Positions 11,008 to 20,765 of a DNA stretch of 64,000 nucleotides are shown piece after piece. The stretch covers positions 124,001 to 188,000 of the forward strand of contig JAIXMQ010000051.1 of the NCBI GenBank assembly GCA_025716855.1. The letters are read 5' to 3'. This DNA comes from Pilaira anomala. Taxonomy: Eukaryota; Mucoromycota; Mucoromycetes; Mucorales; Mucoraceae. A model generated the notes under the pieces. The model was not told the DNA's origin. It saw only the letters and a list, made by a program, of their open reading frames with translations, and did no database searches. Both the position numbers and the translations under genes were made by a program. Position 1 is the first letter of the stretch. Each line of letters begins with the position of its first letter.

Positions 11008-12354
11008 TTATTCGTCATTAAAATATGCATCATTGTCCATAGGAGTTCCAAGGACTTGAGACAAATCATCTGCCGTGCGACGGTTCCAGTCTTCTATCAA
11101 AGGAATGTAGTGTTTTTGTAACAAGAAAAACGCACCTTTTTCTTTTTCTTGTTCCAAGGAAGACAAAGGATGCTTCAACAATGCATCATTTAATCTCTTT
11201 TCAAAACTACGGGTATATGAAGAAAGTCTACAAATTTCACCCTAGAGGTTTTTAAATAATGTTACAGATTATACTTGCTGATAAAAATTAGTCAAGGTTT
11301 ACCTTTAAAATTTCTGTCTCTTCTGTAGCCCTACACCATTGAACCCACATGGCACTTTTATCAGTTATGGATAGTCCCATGCGCTCTAAGATTAAGAGGT
11401 CTTCTTTTTTTGTGGTTTTTCAGGCATTTAGTTACTATGTCAGCTTGAAGGGGTTTGAGAATATTGATGAGCGCTGTGATATCTTTGATAATTAGTATTT
11501 AATAGTATTAGCTAATCACATAACATAATCACCTGGGTCAGCAGCAAGAGCATTGTACTCATCAATACAATCTTTAACCTTCTTAATTGCAGGAGCAATG
11601 GTAGAAATAATTTTTAGTGCCAAAGAATTACCGACTATATAAAAAAATATTAAAGATGGAAACAGCGAATTCATTTTTTTTTAAAAAAAAAAGTCATTTT
11701 ACCTTTTTTTGATAGTCGTTTTCTTTGGACACTTATACCTGATATTCCGGCACGAATCTGTGCCAGTATTCTGGTACCTAAAACAACTTTCCCTACAGCT
11801 TCAGGGCTCGCCTGTTCGGTATGAAGCATGTGGTTATGCTGGTTATTGATTGCCTTGATAAAATAATAATAATATTTTTTGCCGTCTTTATCCTCGGACT
11901 GTTTTCTATTAATGGTCCATTTGAACGGACACGAGCATCTAGCTGATCGGCCATTTCTAGACCCAGGTGTTCCTTTTACAACATAAACGGTGTTAGAGGA
12001 CTCGCGGCTTTTATGGCATTGGATGATGCCGTATTTTCTTTGCCGTTCTTCCCCTTCCTTTTTCTCCCAGTTCGAGCTGGTAATGGTGGCATTAATACAG
12101 AGACTATCTGTATATCTCTTAACTTCTTCAAATGAGAAATCAAATGAATTGTATCTCTTTGCAGATGTAACAAATTCAGGAACTGGCATCGTATATGTTG
12201 TTTCTTCTACTACGTTGTTTTCGTTACCCTCTGATGAAGTGAAGTTTACGGGTTCTTCGCAAGCCTGAGGTAAATCAGCAAGTCCTGAAATATCAGTAGA
12301 GTAACCCTCTATAAGTCTTGTGTAAATAACATCTTCAGATTCACGATTAATCAT
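11008..12354 (-). CDS. FAR1-type DNA-binding domain protein (MULE-related), possibly broken
   Basis: The first exon (12354 to ~11712) encodes an acidic N-terminus and then a FAR1/WRKY-GCM1-like zinc-binding domain. The pattern is 'YGIIQCHKS', 'RSARCSCPFKWTIN', a hydrophobic strand 'YYYYFIKAINN', then 'QHNHML', giving a C...C...HxH arrangement. Further exons follow by clean GT-AG joins: 'GNSLALKIISTIAPAIKK' to 'YNALAADP', then 'DITALINILKPLQADIV', 'GLSITDKSAMWVQWCRA', and 'EICRLSSYTRSFEKRLND' to the end 'PMDNDAYFNDE'. Such domains come from MULE transposases and are often domesticated as DNA-binding proteins. No DDE core is visible. An A7 tract near 11412 breaks the frame between two exons, so the copy may be a pseudogene or carry a sequence error. 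Confidence 0.6.
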
Positions 12355-12830
12355 ATTAAAGATATTAGAATATTATAATAAGTCTAATGTTAAATCGTGT
12401 CAGTTTAAAAGCAATGATTGATAACTCGAATTACAAAAAAAAAAATTACTATTCTTATATTGATTTATCTAATAGCAAAAGGTGGATAATGTATTTTTTT
12501 TATTCTTTTATGGGTCCCTTATTTTATTTAAATTGAATAAAGTTCATATGCCGAGTTAAATATCTTAATGTTCGCGTATCTTCTATGAGTTTTTTTTTTT
12601 TGTAAAGCTAAAATTTTATTAAAAACATAGAGAATATGTAAATAGTAAAAGAAAACAACGAGTCGCATATTCCAAAGAAATTTAACTCGAGGAACGAAGT
12701 AGTTGTAGAATAAAAAGAAAATTAGGCTTAACGTGGTTTCCTCCATGATGTTAATTATTTGAAGCCTACAAAAGTTTAAATCTCAGAAAAAATCCGTCCA
12801 AATAGTAAAAAAAATCCGTCCAAATAAAGA

Positions 12831-13040
12831 TTCCCATTTATTATTACCAATATTGTTATCTCATTCCAGTATAAATACCCTTCTCATATTATTAATAAAA
12901 TCATTATCTTTTATTCACTTATAACTTCGAGTACCTAAATAACCACTGAGAGTTGATTTAGGTTAAAAAGAAACATACAAAAATTTGAATCAAAAAATAC
13001 ATTTTATTCTGTAATTTTTAACTTGCTTCGAATTCTTCTT
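12831..13040 (+). repeat. Dispersed repeat copy B
   Basis: Second copy of the 3220-3440 repeat: 'tattattaccaatattgtta', TATAAATA, 'cttataacttcgagtacc', 'ccactgagagttgattta' and finally 'cgaattcttct'. Just upstream, 12790-12825 has the word 'aaatccgtccaaa' twice in tandem. Confidence 0.6.
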
Positions 13041-13339
13041 CATCATCATCACTGCACTGCGGCTGCAGATAATTAGATATTTTAGACGTTCGCCATATAC
13101 AAAATACTTACTTCATACTCGACGTTTGCCGTACTAAGTTTGAGATATTTAAGAAAAAATATAAAAGTTTTCTGATTTCTAGCCATTGTTTTGGCGAATA
13201 TAATTGATCACGCTCAAAAAAGATCAAACTGCCTTTCCCACTCGGTTAGAAAAGATCCTTTCTACCGGCATTCCTATTGAAGCTACATCGTTTTAGATCT
13301 CAAATTTAATATTCACCCACACTAATTTTTAATATCATC

Positions 13340-13775
13340 AGAAATCATTTCTTTCAACAATAGTGTAGAAGCGGAACCTGTTGTTAAGCAGCTTTCTATG
13401 GAAAACGATCAGATTTTTGAAGGTAATATACGTTTTATCCATTTATTATTTGCTATAGAAATTGACGTTTATCATATACAGATGAGTTTGAAGTAATTGA
13501 TAATACAAATATCGAACTTCAGGCTGAACTCAATAATGCTAATGATGTTGAAAAAGAATAAGAATAAGAAGAGGAATTACCTCAGGCACAAGAAGATACA
13601 ATATAGTATAAATATATATCTATATACATATATTTTTTCTAATAGATATATAGAAGCAAGAAATCCATCTGTGTTTCCTAGTGAGCTTGTAGCATGCATT
13701 TTTGTAAATGCTTATGATGATGAATGGAAAATACCTTACGCAAGAACGGTGTGGAATAATGATGATGTTTTTTAA
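13340..13775 (+). CDS. Hypothetical exons, uncertain
   Basis: Two blocks look coded: 'EAEPVVKQLSMENDQIFE' ending at a GT donor near 13422, and after an AG near 13480 'DEFEVIDNTNIELQAELN'. A later piece (13660-13775) reads 'NPSVFPSELVACIFVNAY' to a stop. I do not recognise them. They may be part of a gene that preceded the LINE remnant, or part of the LINE's own 5' ORF. Treat as weak. Confidence 0.2.
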
Positions 13776-13829
13776 TTTTGTTTTAACTTTTTTGGATTTG
13801 CATTATCGCTTCCAAAAAAATTATCAAGA

Positions 13830-14745
13830 ATGAAATTCGAAGAAAGCTTTACCGTGCTTTTGATCACTTTAATTCCAAATCATATTTTTTGCTGTACACT
13901 ATCAGCACTTTATTACAGCTCCCGTTACATTATCTCTTTAGTAGCTATCCTTCTGACCACTGGCTGTATCGACACCCCAAATTTCCTGCTGATAAATTCT
14001 TTGTTTATGATACGCTGACTTGTCGCCTGCGACTCCAGGTTGAAACTGAATATACTCTCAAACCAAAGATATGTCTCAAACTAAAAAAATAAATCTTGGA
14101 ACTTCGAACTGTAAAACTACATCCATACATATTTGATCATATCGTAGAAGGGGTCGATGAAGCAACTCAACTTATATTAAACTCATCCGACCTTGTCACC
14201 CAGGTAAAAAATAATGTGTTATAGATGAAATATACCTCTCGCATATATCAAACCCTGAACATTGAAGGACCCACCTCTCTCTTCGTTCCCATATCAGAGA
14301 AAGCTTTCAAAGGCTTTTGGTCACTCCCTCTTCTACTTCAAGTCCGATCAAAGAAACTACCCACGGCTAAATACTACACAAAATTGGTACTGTACCTAAT
14401 ACAACCTGTCGACTATGCAACTCAGCTGAAGATAGCCTTGATCATTTTATTGTGCACTGTCCTAAAAGAACTTTATTTGGACTACCATACTCAGTTATCA
14501 CTATTCAACTTTCTCTTTTACCAACGTTGATATTCTTAATGCGCTGTACTCAATACAGTCTCCTTTTCATCATCGGTCAAATCTGTACCTTCCTTTCTTT
14601 GTCATCGTCTCCACTACACAGTTTTACATTTGGAATGCATTCTGGCAACTTATAATCAAGGATACTTCTTTTCTCACTGAATCAATCATTAAAACTATCA
14701 ATCGACAAGTCCATATTCTTTTGAATGGAAGTACTGAATAATACT
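13830..14745 (+). pseudogene. LINE reverse transcriptase C-terminal remnant
   Basis: Read across frames, the strand gives 'KFFVYDTLTCRLRLQVE', 'EYTLKPKICLKL', then a CCHC knuckle 'CRLCNSAEDSLDHFIVHC' (C-x2-C...H-x4-C). The end is 'VDILNALYSIQSPFHHR', 'VIVSTTQFYIWNAFWQ', 'TESIIKTINRQVHILLNG' and a stop near 14744. This order (zf-RVT knuckle, then STTQxxIWxxFW, then a basic helix) marks the 3' end of LINE polymerases as I know them from Mucorales. At least three frame changes and in-frame stops show it is dead. The palm domain with the catalytic Asp pair is not present. Confidence 0.7.
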
Positions 14746-16004
14746 CTTATCTAGTTTTATATCATCTTTTCTCTTCTCCATACTCTTTTTTCTCCCTTAT
14801 ACATAACTTTTTTTATATCAAGTCCCACCTCTACGAGTATGTGTGACTATCAAGTTTAATAATTGTTAAAAGTTCTTTGTTCGTGGTTAAAGAAAAAGAA
14901 GTTCGATATTAAAGATAAAAAGAGGTTCGTGAACACCAGTTCCTGTTGATAAGTAGAACGACTTGATAAAGTAAAGTAAAAAATAATAAAATAGAGTTTT
15001 TAAAAGTAAAATATAATGGAGAGTTAAATATCCAAGAGAATCCAAATGTAAAAAATAAAATAAAATATAATAAAAATAAGATATATTTAAGTATAAAGAA
15101 GAATAAGGGTCTTATTTGTTACAAAATAGTGAATTGATTTTTATTTAGTTTGATATTTTCAAAGGTATTTATATTTTTCTAATTTTTAATATTTTTTCCA
15201 AAACTGAGTTTTTAAAGGAGCATCATCGTTGAGGACAATAGATAATTAAATAAGGAAATTCAGTGTAACATAATAAAAAAAACTTAATTTACAAAAAAAA
15301 AAATTACAGACAGGCTACAGTGGTTTTTTTTGGATGATGGAATAAATCTTTGGATGTTTTATTAAAAAAAATGTCGTACGCCTCTACAGCAGTTTACGTT
15401 TGAAATATAAATATTGAGACTCAAACTTCAGGATCTGTAATAAAATGTTTGATCGCTCGGTATACTTCCTGGAAAGTCCAATATAACTTTCAATTGACCA
15501 AGTTGAGTCATTGCCAAAGAAATAATCCGTACACGAATAGTACGCTATATTATATCTAGAGTAAGAGAACAGCCAATCTTTTTTTTTTTTGTTTTTTGCG
15601 TGAGATGCGACTGTATATTGTAGCATTTTATTGAGCATTTGCTAAAATTGTATCCTGAGCAATAGTATGTAACCAGCCTATCAACTTTACACGTAGGGAC
15701 TCTTAAAAGGAAGTCATTTACAAGGCGCAGATCTAACTATGAGTGATTGCCTATGTGTTTGTGAGCAATATAAAATAACTATTATGCTAAATAGTTAAAC
15801 AAAAATAATTTACAGACCTAAAAGTACTCCATATGCTTACCATCGTAACATAGTTTAGACGGCACTAAAAGTGCTCTTTTCAATCTTCTCTGGTGATATT
15901 CGTTACATGCAATAACACCTTACTTGGGAGCATATACTAGAAAGCAATGATCGCCAGTATAGTCCCTTGTTATAGAATGAGCTTGCAGTTTCTTCCCTAA
16001 TCAA
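14746..16004. other. Gene-poor spacer
   Basis: AT-rich DNA with no convincing gene. A reverse-strand frame at 15384-15638 (84 codons from MLNKMLQYTV) is the only longer one and looks like nothing I recognise. 14850-15150 is a purine-rich AAAATA-type stretch. Confidence 0.4.
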
Positions 16005-16659
16005 GAAGTCGGGGAAAAAGAGTAGTAAAAAAAAAAGGTAGTAAAATCACGGATGACTTTTATCCGGATTTATAAAAAGTATAACCAGGCACATCTTCAC
16101 GTGAATAAGGTTTTTTATAACTTTTGTATGAAATACACCATTACATCAATTTTTTTTTTCACATGGCATACAGGCAGGTTTTTTTTCTCATACGCCAGAC
16201 AAACAGGGGGGGGGGGTTCATTATAAATAATCTTTTTTTTTTTATTTTGTTCTTTCTTTCGCTTTCTTCTTTTACATATATTCCAAAATGAATCTTCTTT
16301 ACCGCTACATTTTTAATCTATTCTTTTGCCACACTCCTTATCTAGAGAAGAGATTGTTCCAAGAAAAAAAAGACCGCTGTATAAAACATATTGTTATCAA
16401 TAGTAAGCCTAATAATTTTATCAAAAAATAAATGATTCATTTTGTCTAATAAATCTCAAATAGATAATGATCCTTTTTTCTTTCTTGTCCAAAGTGAAAA
16501 AAGAAAAAGTTATCTGTTTTTTTAAAAAAAACGAGTATTATACTTGTTTTTTCTTAAAAAAAAAACTGTAAAGTATTTTGGTGGTTTAACGGCTAGTTGG
16601 AGAAAAATTCATCCGTGATTTTACTAACTCCTTTTTTACTACTCTTTTACCCAGCACCC
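16005..16659 (+). mobile_element. MITE-like element, copy 2 (8-bp TSD CTAATCAA, TIRs)
   Basis: Identical 8-bp flanks, CTAATCAA, lie at 15997-16004 and 16660-16667. The left end reads GAAGTCGGGGAAAAAGAGTA and the inverted right end GGGTGCTGGGTAAAAGAGTA. The terminal repeats continue inward for ~45 bp to 'aaaatcacggatga', giving imperfect TIRs. Inside are a G10 run, a TATAAATA-like box near 16217, a short ORF starting at 16288, and a conserved GTAAG at its end. No transposase is encoded, so it must be moved in trans. This is the best-preserved of the three copies. Confidence 0.9.
16288..16405 (+). CDS. Short ORF inside MITE copy 2, ends at a splice-donor motif
   Basis: Starting at ATG 16288 the frame reads MNLLYRYIFNLFFCH, then 'YLEKRLFQEKKDRCIKH' and 'IVINS' up to AGTAAG, which resembles a 5' splice site. 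Copy 3 at about 20544 encodes MSLYYHYHLSLFF, 'YLDKRSYQDMDSF' and 'CIMHVING' up to GGTAAG. Start, length, Y-L-[DE]-K-R core and donor position are kept, and the two indels between the copies are whole codons. The hydrophobic start could be a signal peptide or a short membrane helix. Whether any such peptide is made is unknown. It may be the captured promoter and first exon of a host gene. Confidence 0.4.
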
Positions 16660-16679
16660 CTAATCAAAATGAATTTTGC

Positions 16680-17930
16680 AGGTTGTGAAGGTAGACTCAC
16701 TTTGATAATAAGTTGCCTATTACAATTTCGTTTTACTAATGGAATTTTCGGGATAAGAATTGAGGGCCTATGTGAGAGACGTGAAACACCCATCTTTCGG
16801 AGAATTCGTCGACGTGAACTCTTTGAATATCGCCCGCTGGTCAGCCAATATCACTCTGGAAGCAAGTGACCTTTTCTCCATGTGGCGTCACAGATATGCT
16901 TTGTTTTTGAAGGAATACCAAAAAACTGATTATATTATATCAAGGTAAAAATATACAATTAGGATATACAATAAAATGTTTAATCTTTGCTTCGTAGCAA
17001 AAAGTACGATGAGAATAAATGGCAATTGATTGCAAAAATGGCAAAAACACTGATAAAGTCCAACCCCTAGCTATGCGATCTACAGCAAATACTTCCCCAA
17101 TCTTGTATTTATACAGTTTGAAGCTTCTTTTGTCATCCGAATTGAAATGTTGGAAGTCGTGATCGCTGCTGCACCGTTATCTTCGAGTATTTTAAAAGAA
17201 TTACTTGGCAGTCAGAAAGATGAATACAAACAGCAACAGGGACAAGAAGAGAAAGACGTACAGCAACAGGAAGAAAAAATTAAAGCGACAGGCACAGCAG
17301 CAGAAATCTGCAGAAGATCTTCAGTTCGAAGATCTAGATAAGGAAGGGCGTATATATTTGTTGGACATAAGAAGGTATAATGCGAGTACCAGTTTCAAGC
17401 TTTTGTGCTACTAATATTTTTATTTTATTTTTATAATACAGTTCAATGGCAGGGAACTGTCTGATGATGAGGAAAACTACCTGCAGTCAATCACAAACGA
17501 AGGAACCATGAAGAGCTGTATTCAATTTCTAGCAGCTCAACGTTTATTACTTGAAGAATTGGACACAACAGACACAATTATTGCCAAGTAGGTCTAAAGA
17601 GCAATAGCTGTCTAGATTGAGTTTTATCTCATCACGGCATTTTTTTTGCTCTTTTTTAGACTTGGACTATCAAGGATTGTAAATGCCATCAATAAAACAA
17701 TCAGAAATCTTATTTATAGTAACTTAAATGATGACGAGAAACAAGTTTTCGTTATGAAAAGCGCCGGATTACCTTCTGCAAGTTTAGAACCAGATGTATG
17801 TACCGTAATCGACAACATCATCAAAGTTGTTGATGAATCTGGCAAACATAAATTATATTCAATAGAAGATATGGAACAAATTCAAACAAAGAAGGCTGAG
17901 TGCAGTAAAAACAAGCAACGAGATGCATAG
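16680..17930 (+). pseudogene. Decayed multi-exon hypothetical gene
   Basis: Coding-like blocks with intron boundaries: 16745-16945 ('RDVKHPSFGEFVDVNSLN', then 'WSANITLEASDLFSMW'), an intron ending near 16999, then 'KYDENKWQLIAKMAKTLI' to a stop. 17140-17385 is Gln/Lys-rich with 'DLQFEDLDKEGRIYLLDI'; an intron at ~17376-17442 leads to 'FNGRELSDDEENYLQSIT', and one at ~17590-17659 to 'LGLSRIVNAINKTIRN' and 'NKQRDA' at 17930. I do not recognise the product. The Q/K-rich linker and acidic end are consistent with a nuclear protein. The MITE at 16005-16659 lies directly upstream. Confidence 0.4.
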
Positions 17931-18027
17931 CTGTATGAAGCTTTAAGTTGCATGGAAGTGATGTAAGACTAAAGCTATCAGTATAATTTATTTACTATTC
18001 AATTACTTACTTTTTCACTCGCTAGAA

Positions 18028-18664
18028 TTGAGTCATTTGATTTATGGGATGATGATGATGATAGAACGAGCGAGATCACACACTATCGCAGATTCGCTTC
18101 GCTTTTGGACATTATTTTTAAAAATACTGTACCAGCCAAAATACTGTGGATCATCATCTTCGTCCTGCACAAATTCAATTTTTTTTGGACATTATATTTC
18201 AATTGTAAACAACAACAACCAACTACAACCAACTACTTTTACATTTGCTTACGTTCGTTGGTGCAAGAAATTAAATTCTGAATCTCTTTTCACCACGTTC
18301 GATACCATCAGCAGCAAATGCTATTCAAATACTTTTACAGGTCCCTCCGTATTGGATATCTTGCCCATTCATAACATACACTCTCGTATTGGAATTTATC
18401 TTAATAAATTTAAAAATTGCAACATTGTTATTACTTTGCCAAGACGGATTACCGAATAAATTATTTGGACATAGTAATTATTATCACATTTATATTTTTT
18501 TTTAAAAAAAAGGATGTTGGTTTAATTTTTATTGAAAGCCCCGACCAGGAAGTCTCATTTGAACAACCTTTGCAGGAATATTCAAAGGACGTGCCTCTGA
18601 AGTTCTTGGTTTGCTCGGAGCAGAGTTATTTGTACGATGTACACGAGGATCATCGAGTAGCTTA
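18028..18664 (+). pseudogene. Decayed hypothetical gene fragment
   Basis: An out-of-frame block at 18025-18175 reads 'ESFDLWDDDDDRTSEITH' and 'RRFASLLDIIFKNTVPA'. 18235-18460 reads 'AYVRWCKKLNSESLFTTF', 'FTGPSVLDILPIHNIHSR' and 'IGIYLNKFKNCNIVI'. 18505-18664 reads 'VGLIFIESPDQEVSFEQP' to a stop. These resemble repeated uncharacterised Mucorales proteins I have seen, but I cannot name a function. Frame changes near 18130-18230 indicate decay or very short introns. Confidence 0.35.
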
Positions 18665-18736
18665 AATAACTTATTCAACCTGATGTTTGGTTGTATATGT
18701 GAGTAATTGTTTTCTTGTATTTTTTTTTTTTTTTTT

Positions 18737-19310
18737 TTACCTTTTCACCTCTCCATCCAAGTACAACTCCTTGATTGAAATTGCCTTATCTGTGTAAATG
18801 TCAACTTCATCATCCTCTTCTTCTGACATACATCCAGCAACAACAAACGCTTTGCATTCATTTGCTGGAATTTCCATTTCAGCTGCAATGAAATCAATGT
18901 TGGTCGCCAAAGCGTCAACTCTTTTCTTCAATTTCTAAAAAAAAACCAAAAGGTTAGTTGTATAAGAATTGGCAAGTTATAAAAAAAAACTTACTCTATT
19001 TCTTCTACCTTTCACACAGTTTCTCATGTTTGAGGCTCTAATTACAGCACGCTCCAACTGTTCTCTCTTCTTTTTTTTTCTTCATTGCATTATAAACACC
19101 TCTGCAGGTGAACTTGAGGCACTTCTCTCTGCCATAAAGAAGGATTCCATCAGCGTCACAGATTTTTTCTTTGTAGTAGCTTGACCGAACTAAAGCTTCC
19201 TTGATACCGTTGTATACCGCTTTGTTGGTAACTGCTAACATACCGGCTACATTCATGTCAAATTGTTCAGGATAAGCCTTGATTGTATTTCTAACAACAC
19301 CCCTTTTTTT
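18737..19310 (-). pseudogene. Two-exon hypothetical gene with poly-A frameshift
   Basis: The reverse strand has an upstream exon (19310 to ~18993) with 'AGMLAVTNKAVYNGIKEA', 'DADGILLYGREKCLKFTC' and 'RGVYNAMKKK'. An A9 tract near 19077 shifts the frame; after it comes 'REQLERAVIRASNMRNC'. A GT-AG intron then leads to 'KLKKRVDALATNIDFIAA' and 'EEEDDEVDIYTDK', closing at 18737. The 'LYGREKCLKFT.RGVYNAMK' block looks like a DNA-binding or transposon-associated basic region, but I do not recognise the family. One base in the A tract decides whether the gene is intact. Confidence 0.4.
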
Positions 19311-19501
19311 TTGCTAGCTATCAAAAATCAACCAATTATATCAATATTTTAAACCAATAAATTTTTTTTTACCATACTATCACGTCTTTTTAAGCGAGTA
19401 ATAAATCGTATATATCAAATGAGTAATATAAAAAGGATCATATATGCCAATAGGAAGGTACTGAAATGAGTAATATAACCAATGAACGCAATTATATCAA
19501 T

Positions 19502-19762
19502 AAAAAAAGTACGGCAAACGCACTGAATACAACGCGTATTCTGTACGTTTTTTTTATATCGAATACTCGCCGTTCACCGTATATGCAGCGAATGCAACAG
19601 AAAACGTGAAGTATAACGTATACGGAATATGTACGGAATATTCGACGTTCGCCGTACTCGTTCGCCGTAGTACGGTGAACGAGGCATTCTCGACATACAG
19701 AATACTCAGTAGAATACTCCGCATTTTCTGTGAATACCCTGTACGTATTCCGTACTTTTTTA
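19502..19762. repeat. Foldback element rich in 'tacggaata' palindromes
   Basis: About 260 bp whose ends mirror each other: 'aaaaaaagtacggcaaacg' at the left and 'cgtattccgtacttttttat' at the right. Inside, the words 'gaatac', 'ttcgccgta' and 'gtacggaata' recur on both strands, so the whole can fold into hairpins. Similar 'gacgttcgcc'/'gtttgccgtac' words occur near 13085-13135. No target duplication was found. The frame crossing it on the reverse strand (97 codons) is a by-product of the repeats. Confidence 0.55.
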
Positions 19763-20389
19763 TTTGTAGTGGCTTCTTTTAGCACGTGATACTAACATTT
19801 ATAAGAGCTCAGGATTCCCTTAATTATTTCACGTAATATTAATTATTATTACAGGACATCATTCATTTCAGGACCCTATTTATTATACCCCATAATATAT
19901 CAATTGTTAATGACTTTTCTTTCTGCATCTTACGATCCATTGTCATTTCTTATATAAGTCGAGATCTTCTGAACGATTGGTTACATTTATATTTTGCATA
20001 AAAGTAGTTCTTTTTTTCAATCATGTCACCAAAAAAAAAAAAAAAAAAAGTTATATCATTGAGTACACATCTTAAGAAACACTATGAGCGGCTCAATTTT
20101 ACTTGAAGATGTTTTTTTAGTATAGTTTATTTCTTTGTGTATATGCCCTTATATAAACGGGCACTCATTTTTTTTCTCTCTTTCTTCCAATCTTTTTCTT
20201 GACAAAGTCTATACGCATCCAATATGTTCTTAAATGATATTCAAATTAATTTATATGTTGCTCAATAAAGTAGTAAAGGCTCCTATGCGTACGCGCACCA
20301 TTTTAATCCTAAAATTAAAAACATCAAGTTACTAGTTTCACAATATCTGAATAAAGGGCTGAATGTCACTTAATTTTTGTTAACTACTC

Positions 20390-20765
20390 GCTTGATTGTT
20401 ATTGACATCTTATTTTTTTTTCACACGACATAGGGACAAGTTTTTATTTTCACACGCCACATAGACCAGCTTTTTTAGTTTCATTATATAAATAAATCTT
20501 TATTTTTATCTTTCTTTCTTTTTTTTCCCTTCAAATAGAAAACATGAGCCTTTACTACCATTACCATCTTTCTCTCTTCTTTAATGACATACGTTATCTA
20601 GACAAAAGATCTTATCAAGATATGGACAGCTTTAAAACGTGTATAATGCATGTCATAAATGGTAAGACAACATTTTATAAACCCCAATAATTTTATCACA
20701 AAGTAGTTTATTGTCTAATCACTCAATAACAAATACTTTTTTCTGTGCATGTATTTAGTACGGAA
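20390..20765 (+). mobile_element. Diverged MITE relative, copy 3
   Basis: It aligns along its length with the interior of copies 1 and 2. There are two similar upstream words ('cacacgacatag', 'cacacgccacatag'; in copy 2 'cacatggcatacagg', 'catacgccagac'). These are followed by a TATATAAATAAATC box, a pyrimidine run, the ATG of a 39-codon ORF (20544), the GTAAG donor (20662) and an AG after 'gcatgtattt' at 20758. The terminal repeats are not recognisable. Copy 3 may be closer to the original gene from which the MITE interior was captured. Confidence 0.6.

Noticed and set aside
19492..19785. 97-codon reverse frame with Cys/Arg/Tyr repeats
   Set aside because: Produced by the repeated foldback words; no protein features.
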